Positions 57,291 to 64,000 of a stretch of 64,000 nt of DNA are shown here, in pieces. Every line of letters begins with the position of its first letter. Position 1 is the stretch's first letter. The notes beneath the pieces were generated by a model. The model did not search any database. It had not been told where the DNA came from and worked only from the letters and a program-made list of their open reading frames with translations. Position numbers and translations under genes: made by a program. This DNA is from Ceratotherium simum simum (Eukaryota; Chordata; Mammalia; Perissodactyla; Rhinocerotidae), in assembly GCF_000283155.1 (NCBI RefSeq), contig NW_004454181.1, positions 21,780,079 through 21,844,078 of the forward strand, in the 5' to 3' direction.

Positions 57291-57974
57291 ACTTATATAC
57301 ATAACGGCTTCACAAAGATACTTTAATGTCATTAGATAATGCTATGGAATGCAAATAGTAAAACATAATTAATTTACAACTTTGAAAATTAACATTATTA
57401 AAATTAAACATAAATAATGTTTACTAGAAGGCATGCATCTTGGTTTACTCCTGTTTTTCTGTAATAATAATTGGTAGTGCCCAGGATCAGAATGAATTAG
57501 TTTTCTTATTGCAACAGAAATTCTCTTAAGTGGCCTACAATACACCAACTCACCAAATTAGACAATGCTCTTCATTCTTTTTATAAGATATTGCAACTGG
57601 TGCCCATGTCAACTGAAGCTACTAGACTGCTTTCTTACATCTCACACATTTCTATCCCAATCAGTTGAGAGGTACACATACCAAGACGCAACAGTATTTG
57701 TTCCCAGACCTGTTTATTTCAGTTATTCTTGTTTATAAAAGCACGTTTCTATGATATTTATTCTAAACACAATGTAAATCAATGAAATGTGTGTAAAAAA
57801 AACCAGAATTGCTGTCTCCATGGAGAGTAAGTTGAAAAATAGTGGTGCAAATACTACTATAAAATGGCGGAAAATATTAAATGGCATGAAGGATACATCT
57901 ATAAAGTAGACTAGGAGTTGAGAGTAGGGATTACAGAGACCACGGTTAACTATTTTTGGTTGACTTGAGGGTAC
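57291..57974. other. AT-rich non-genic sequence
   Basis: I see no gene or named repeat. Confidence 0.4.
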
Positions 57975-58060
57975 TTGGGAAGGCAAAGAGAGAGCTTCAT
58001 GGAACAGGTGGTGTTTGGTTTAACTTTGAAGCATGATTAGCATTTTGGAAAGTGGAAATT
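57975..58060 (-). repeat. L2 or MIR-related fragment
   Basis: The sequence agcttcatggaacaggtggt followed by actttgaagcatgattagca matches the reverse L2 'cttcctggaggaggtggcatttgagctgagccttgaagg' block. Confidence 0.5.
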
Positions 58061-60071
58061 ACACAATTTTAAGTTAATATGACCAAATAGGGACCATTGG
58101 TAGAGTCCAATTTAGAAGGAAACAATAAGCATATTTTTACAGAGTACTATTGTATTGAAACAAAATAATAAAGAGAGACCTGCCAGTCTTGGTAACTAAT
58201 TCAGGTTTTAACCTGAACCCACGGATGAGCTGCTAGGGGTTCCATGAACCTCGTGCAATTAATGCAAAATGTGTTGTTATTTGCATTTTCCTAAGGAGAG
58301 GGCCCACAGCTTCTGATCCAAAATAAGAATTAGAACCAGTGACTTACAGACTTACTCCAAGGTAAATGGATGGGTTAATGAGGTAGCTACTGCCTGTGTC
58401 CTAGAATGGTAAGTATAATAAGTTGGTTATAATTGCCAATTTTATTTGCTTTGAAGTATTCATAACAGACATCAGAAGTAGAAGAAGTAGAAAGAAGAAA
58501 AATAATGCTGGGCAGAAAAATGAAGCAAAGTCATCACATACCACATTTAGAAAAACTCTTAATTGCACCTAAGCCGACCAGGACCCTTGAAACTGGAGAC
58601 CAAATGCCAAGGGGAGCCAATGCATTCCATAACCAAAAAGGAGTACAAGCAATAGGATACACATTTTCCAACAATTACTAACAAAGAATTTCAGACTTTC
58701 ACCCTTAAGATAACGGACACAGTAAAATAATGCATCATTAAAGATTGAACAAGTTAAAGATTAGTGTCAAAATATTGTGTTTTCATATACGCAACATTAC
58801 TAAAGGGGGGATTAAATTTGGACATATCCGTGGGCAAGAAAGAGAAGCAGCTGACCTGTCTCCCACAAGAGATTTATGGGATACATGTGCCCATTCTAAT
58901 ATGCTCCAGAATTTTACTTTTGGTAGTGTGCTTCAAAGCGGTGAGCAGTTAAATATAGATCATTAGCCAGTGCATGTTTAATTACATACTAGTATTTCTT
59001 GAGGATTAAAAATGTCTGCAGTTCAATTATCCCCACATAGCAGGTCTGATTTTCTACTCTTTCAGCTTCGAACGATGTAGTCACAAAATATGTTGGTTTA
59101 GACTAAAATCTGTTTGATAGTACCCCATGGAGCTGATTTGAAAGAGGAAAAAATACACCTGCTTCACGTCTCAGGAAGAATATAAGCTACTGCTTTATTC
59201 TCTTCTACTTTTATGTGGATTCTAGAGCACAGCCATGACCCCCTCAGCCCCGTCTCTCTATCACTACCGTTACACAATCTCAATTTTCACACAGCTAGCA
59301 TTTCAAATCAAAGTCATGCAAAATGGCTAACCTTTCATTTAAATGATCTCAACTCTGGTTTTGAGGTCCTGCCCCTACATATAAGCAGATCATCCTCAGA
59401 GCTTTGGATCACAGCCCATAGTTACCAACACAATAACATTCTGATGAAATCCTAAGTGATCCTTTGTAAGGAGAGATCATTCCTCAGGAAGAGACGGAAA
59501 AATGACAATGTTTAAGTTCTGAATTTAAGGTAGAAGACCCAGTAAAACAACTTAAAAATATATAAGTGGTGCTCGGAATAACGTACTTGATTACACGTAC
59601 TGCAAGTATTTTCCTTCATGTTTTAGTAATGAACCTGACCATGAAAAAACAAATTGACGTCTGTCATCTGTGTCATTATGAGCTGAGCTCATTTAGTGCA
59701 GAAAACCTAGTTAAATTGCTTGATTTAAATTTGGCTAGTGGAATGCATACTGAAACATTACTCTTTTAATTATGTTAATTTATAACTAAAAAGCTAAATT
59801 TACAAAGGCAATAACATTAATTATTTACTTGCCCATTAAAGTTGAATATATATTACGAAGCTAATTGGTTTCATAAGTCTGCCAAAAAATTAAAAACAAG
59901 TTTGTTCACTGATTTACATGGGAAAGGTACACATATTCTCAGCAGGTTACTTGTTTTTTATTGGATTACATGAAAATATATGTAAAATACTTTATCTATA
60001 CAACACTCCACATATCTTCTTCCTTCCTTCCTGGGTCAAAACACATTTTAAATAGAAAAGGAAGGAACAGA
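58061..60071. other. Unique AT-rich non-genic sequence
   Basis: 2 kb with no gene or named repeat. A run of six G occurs at about 58804-58809. Confidence 0.4.
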
Positions 60072-60222
60072 GTCAGCTAACATTTATTTAAGGCTTATTC
60101 TGTTATCTTACTTTATATGCATTATCTCATTTAATCTCAGAACTGATTAAAATACTAATGAGCATTATCTCCTTTTTAAAGATGAGGAAACCAAGGTTTA
60201 GAAAGATTAAAAAATTTGTCAA
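60072..60222 (-). repeat. MIR SINE interrupted by an ERE
   Basis: Reverse MIR order: ctaacatttatttaaggctt, gcattatctcatttaatctc, aaagatgaggaaaccaaggt. It stops at ttgtcaag where the ERE begins. The similar tgccaag after the SINE (60439 onward) would be the other side of the target. Confidence 0.85.
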
Positions 60223-60437
60223 GGGGCCAGGCCCAGCAGCCTAGTGGTTAAGTTCGGCACATTCTGCTTCAGTGGCCTGGGATGGTTCCCAGGCATGGAC
60301 CTACACCGCTCTGTAAGCGGCCATGCTGTGCTGGCAGCCCACATACTAAAAAAAGAGGAAGACTGGCATGGATGTTAGCTCAGGGCAAATCTCCCTCAGC
60401 AAAAGAAAAAAAAAACAAAAGACAAAAAACAAAAAAA
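60223..60437 (+). mobile_element. ERE-type SINE, old short architecture
   Basis: Plus-strand ERE with head ggggccaggcccagcagcct, a single tail module (agaggaagactggcatggat ... gggcaaatctccctcag) and an impure A-rich tail of aaac and aaag units. It is diverged in the box-B region (gggatggttccc). The target-site duplication is imperfect. It matches the 37142-37329 copy in architecture. Confidence 0.88.
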
Positions 60438-63400
60438 CTGCCAAGACAAATTGCAAAACAATTTATCAAATCCAGGACTTGCTCTAGAAAGAACCAAGAT
60501 CTTACCATTTATGCTACCCTATTTTAATGTCTGTTATTCACAGCAGATTGAACACTTGCTGACTCAACATGATTGCCTAAGGAGAAGACTTGCTTTAATG
60601 TCAAAATCAAATTCTTTAATGACAAATTTATTCATAACCTCATTTGGATATTGGCACAAAAAATAACCATAGAACACAATCACAAGCACAGAAGGCACAG
60701 ATTAGCATGTACCCCAGTGACCTAAAACCAGAAAAACACAAGGAAAAAGTCTGGCAAATGCACTTGAACCTTATCTCTAAAGTGGGATTCAATACTAAGC
60801 AGGTTCCTCTTAGACTGCAACTGAACAAGGGGGCTTACAAATTAAAGATTTTAATACCTACATTACTACCCTGTTGGGCATATTGTGAAGATCAAATGTG
60901 AAAAGGGATAAGAAAGAGCTATGAAAATTACCAAGCGTGATGCAAATCCGCGTTAGTACAATTAGAATAAGACTGTTTTGCACCTTAAGAATTCCCATTG
61001 AATTCACTGTGAGTTTACGCTGAGACTACAATTGAGACTACAATTTAGCTCGATTCTCATGTAACACGCAAGGCTTATAAAATTTCCCTAATATAGAGTA
61101 AGCTTAGCCAGTGTCTTGTCCAGAGAAAAATTTCATTAATATGTGACTGTAACAAGGGACAATTAGCAAGTAGTCTTTAATTAACGCTCAATAAAATGTT
61201 ATGAAATAAGAATACCTTCAAAAGGGCTTGGGTCACCGTATTCATTAATATTTCAAGCAAGTTTTTTATACACAGGAAAAAATCAAAATATTAAGCATGT
61301 ATTTATGCATGCACACTTTAAATAATACAGCTAAATTGCTAATGGTTATAGAGTAATTAGGGCCATATTAATACATAACGAGAAGCGAATTTGTGCATTT
61401 TCTAAGAGAGACTGAAATTATACTTTGAATATCTGCAAGTTTGCTGGGAAGTAAAATAATATTCCACCTTAGCTGACTCCCCGAAACATTTCCAAATGTG
61501 GCCTGATGATTTTAGAGATTTTCTATAGTAGCTCAAGACCTAATATATCATAATAAAGTAGACTACTGTGGAATACTTCATACATCATTCATGATGACGG
61601 GGTTTTGCTGAGGGCGGGGGTCTGAAACCATCAGATAGGTTTAAATTACACTTTGGGGTTTTTTTAATTCAACATTTAAGCATTATCATATTATTTGTCT
61701 GTGGGAAGATGCAGGCTATTTCTAAATAAAGGGAAAAAGTGTATATTTTTATACCCCTTACATCATTAAAATGGAAACATTTAATTTTTTTATTGTGTTA
61801 AAATAAGAAATAAAGACATGAATCAATGCATTCAGCATTTACTTAGGGCCTACTAAGTACTAAAAGGAATTTCAAATCCTCAGATCGCAAATGAAACAGT
61901 CCTTTGTAATGTCAAAATAATTTATCACCACCACCCACAGCAGAATAACATTATTCAGCATCAGAACCAGGCATGACATCCTATGAGCCAATCTTTCATT
62001 TTCATTTATGAAGTCTAGGGTAGAAGTTGGAGGCTTACACATTACTTTGTATCCAACTCTGCTAATTATTTTGACATCAAGAGAATCTGGATTACCAATA
62101 GCAGTAAGACATTGAGGTTCAACTAGAAGTAGCTAAAATTTACCAAAGCTAGAAAATCTAATCCAATTACTGAGTACTATTAGGAATTGCACAAAAACCT
62201 TGCAACGAATTAAAGTTAAAGCAGGAGAAATAGCCTTTGGGTGAACTATTAAATCACATTTTACTTGTTAAAACATGTTGAGCGTTGGTGGAAAAAATAC
62301 CTTTTAATCCAACACAGTATTGCCTCTTTTGGACTATAAACAATTATAAGAGGAGATTGTGATAGAGGGGAAGAAATTGAACGTATTCAATAGTGGGCTC
62401 GCATTGAGTTCTTGCAGGAAATGTTATTTAAAAGCTTATATATTACTCTATATAAACCATCATTGCTTTACGAAAAAGAAATAGAACAAATGGTCTGTTT
62501 TACTAGACAAAGCACCAGCATTACAGAGGATCCACAGAATTGATTGTAATACTGCTGAGCAAACAAGCATCAACATTGGTTTATATGTGACTTCTGAAAA
62601 ATTTCTTGGAAACTGCTAGAATCTGGATGCATACATCAGCTGGCTTGAATCACCAAACATCTCACAATATAGAGAACTATTTCACTGAAGAAAGACATTT
62701 AGACAATGGCTTCCTCAAATAAGGAAGAATCAAAAACTGTGAAAGAATTCTTCAGAAATATTGACATATTCCAGGCAATCAATTAAACCGTCTCTTTTCT
62801 AGCATATTACACATTCTCCCACAAGAAAGAGCAATCAAGACATCTTTTTTTTGCATCTGGAGAGCAAATTCATCACTGGATGGAGTTGTAACAGTTTAGT
62901 CAATGGAAGCTGGGGTAAGATGGAAGGTGTGGTAAACATGTTGATACATTAGCACTCTAATTTTCTTCTACTTTGGCTACCAAGGAAAGTCATCCAGGAA
63001 ATTTTTTTTCTTTGAATTATGGCCACAAGAATTTTTTTAAAAATTAGAAACTCTTATTTCTGTAACATTTATTCTGCAAATATTTTTTTAATATGGGCTA
63101 TGAGTATTCAAAGCCCTGGTAATAACAGACCTATGAATATGATAAAGAGTAATAAAAATGCTATGAGGATGTAAGCTCTCATTGCCTCTACTCGAGTAAC
63201 ATCGACTCATACACACAGTTTCTCATACAGAGAGAGAGGCAGAGAGACAGGAAGTTGGAGACACCAGTGGATAGATCGCCTTATACGTTTGTAGAAATTG
63301 TAATTTAATAAAAAAATTTATGGTTCTACTCTATCTTTGGATCTTTTTTATCCATTGCATTTTGTATCTGACTTTCAGAAAGTCTCTAAAATATAGGACT

Positions 63401-64000
63401 TCCCTACAGTTTGAGTTTCAGCCAGAAACTACAATGTCTTATAGCAAATATATCAAAAATAGAGATAAACTGGTGATAAGTACTACTGTGTAATTTAAGT
63501 AATTAAAGTACTTTTACCAAAACAGTACAATGGGAGACTTCAAAAACCTTCATTTTCAAATATAAAAGATACAGACATTTATAAGTCACTCAAAGGAGAA
63601 ATATGATTCATCAGAGAAGAACTCCTCTAGTTAAGGTGAGGTATATTCCTAGACAATAGACATCACTTCTGTGCTAAAACAAGATTCCCTCCACCCGACC
63701 CACAGCTTTCCCTGGCTTCTCACATTTTCCTATTCCACTTACGGCACACCTGTGAGGTTAAGAGCCTATATGAAACTAGAGACTTCACTGCATGGACCTC
63801 TATAGGTTTCATCCTCTTTGCCCTAAATTGATTGGCTGGAAATGAAACATTTTGAATCATAGGAAAATGTCCAACTGAATTCTCAACAGACCAGTCCATC
63901 ATCTCAACTTCATTTTTCTGAACACAGATTCTCAATGCTTTGCCTCTGAAATCAGGGCAGATTGTGGCAGTCTTTGCCCTATCTACTAGTGTACACGTTG
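60438..64000. other. Repeat-poor AT-rich non-genic sequence
   Basis: 3.5 kb in which I can name almost no interspersed repeat; a faint L2/MIR-like piece lies at 61830-61880. A perfect 12-base tandem duplication, tgagactacaat, is at 61021-61044. TAATTA-type homeodomain words and CATTAATATT-like motifs recur between 61150 and 61400. No open frame is convincing. The scarcity of transposons compared with the rest of the window could reflect constraint, but that is inference. Confidence 0.4.

Overview
This window is mammalian nuclear DNA, almost certainly from an odd-toed ungulate (Perissodactyla). The diagnostic evidence is eight copies of a tRNA-derived SINE of the ERE (equine repetitive element) type, whose head starts GGCCGGCCCCGTGGCTTAG and carries recognisable RNA polymerase III A and B boxes. 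Older elements shared by placental mammals (MIR, L2, L1M-type LINEs, MER5A and other hAT transposon remnants) fill in the background. The ERE copies with intact heads lack the expanded head I remember from horse ERE1, so a rhinoceros or tapir is a slightly better guess than Equus. That is recollection, not a measurement.

I find no protein-coding gene. The longest open frames are under 140 codons. They have no recognisable domains and no convincing exon structure, and many lie inside repeats. I see no structural RNA gene, CRISPR array, CpG island or prokaryotic feature. The window reads as intergenic or deep intronic sequence, AT-rich and heavily colonised by transposable elements.

Layout. 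1-7.8 kb: old MIR, L2 and L1 pieces, with an ERE inserted into an L2 at 6.1 kb. 7.8-9.8 kb: a TCCA-rich array attached to the 3' end of a minus-strand L2 and split by a probable solo LTR, then an (ATG)n microsatellite joined to an ERE. 10.7-11.0 kb: an ERE interrupted by a 110-base run of N. 11-27 kb: mostly unique sequence with MIRs, L1/L2 pieces, hAT remnants and one ERE at 15.7 kb. 27.8-28.3 kb: two EREs in the same orientation, each with its own target-site duplication. 28.6-31 kb: an unclassified LINE-like stretch and an L1 3' end. 33-44 kb: L2, MIR, another ERE, a 1.25 kb minus-strand L1, a MER5A and a 1.2 kb L2. 47.7-48.3 kb: a different SINE with a tRNA-Glu-like head, inserted in the tail of a MIR. 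49-52.5 kb: plus-strand L1 pieces, then a complete 5'-truncated minus-strand L1 with a perfect 17-base target-site duplication. 53-60.4 kb: MIR/L2 pieces and an old ERE inserted in a MIR. 60.4-64 kb: AT-rich sequence almost free of recognisable repeats.

The elements do not form a genetic system. What they record is an order of insertion: young EREs and the tRNA-Glu SINE sit inside or beside MIR and L2 copies that must be older. I found no previously undescribed biological system. The most useful observations are the ERE architectures, the nested insertions, the split array with its LTR candidate, the sequence gap and the repeat-poor 3' end. Repeat family names come from memory of consensus sequences and their boundaries are approximate unless a target-site duplication fixes them.
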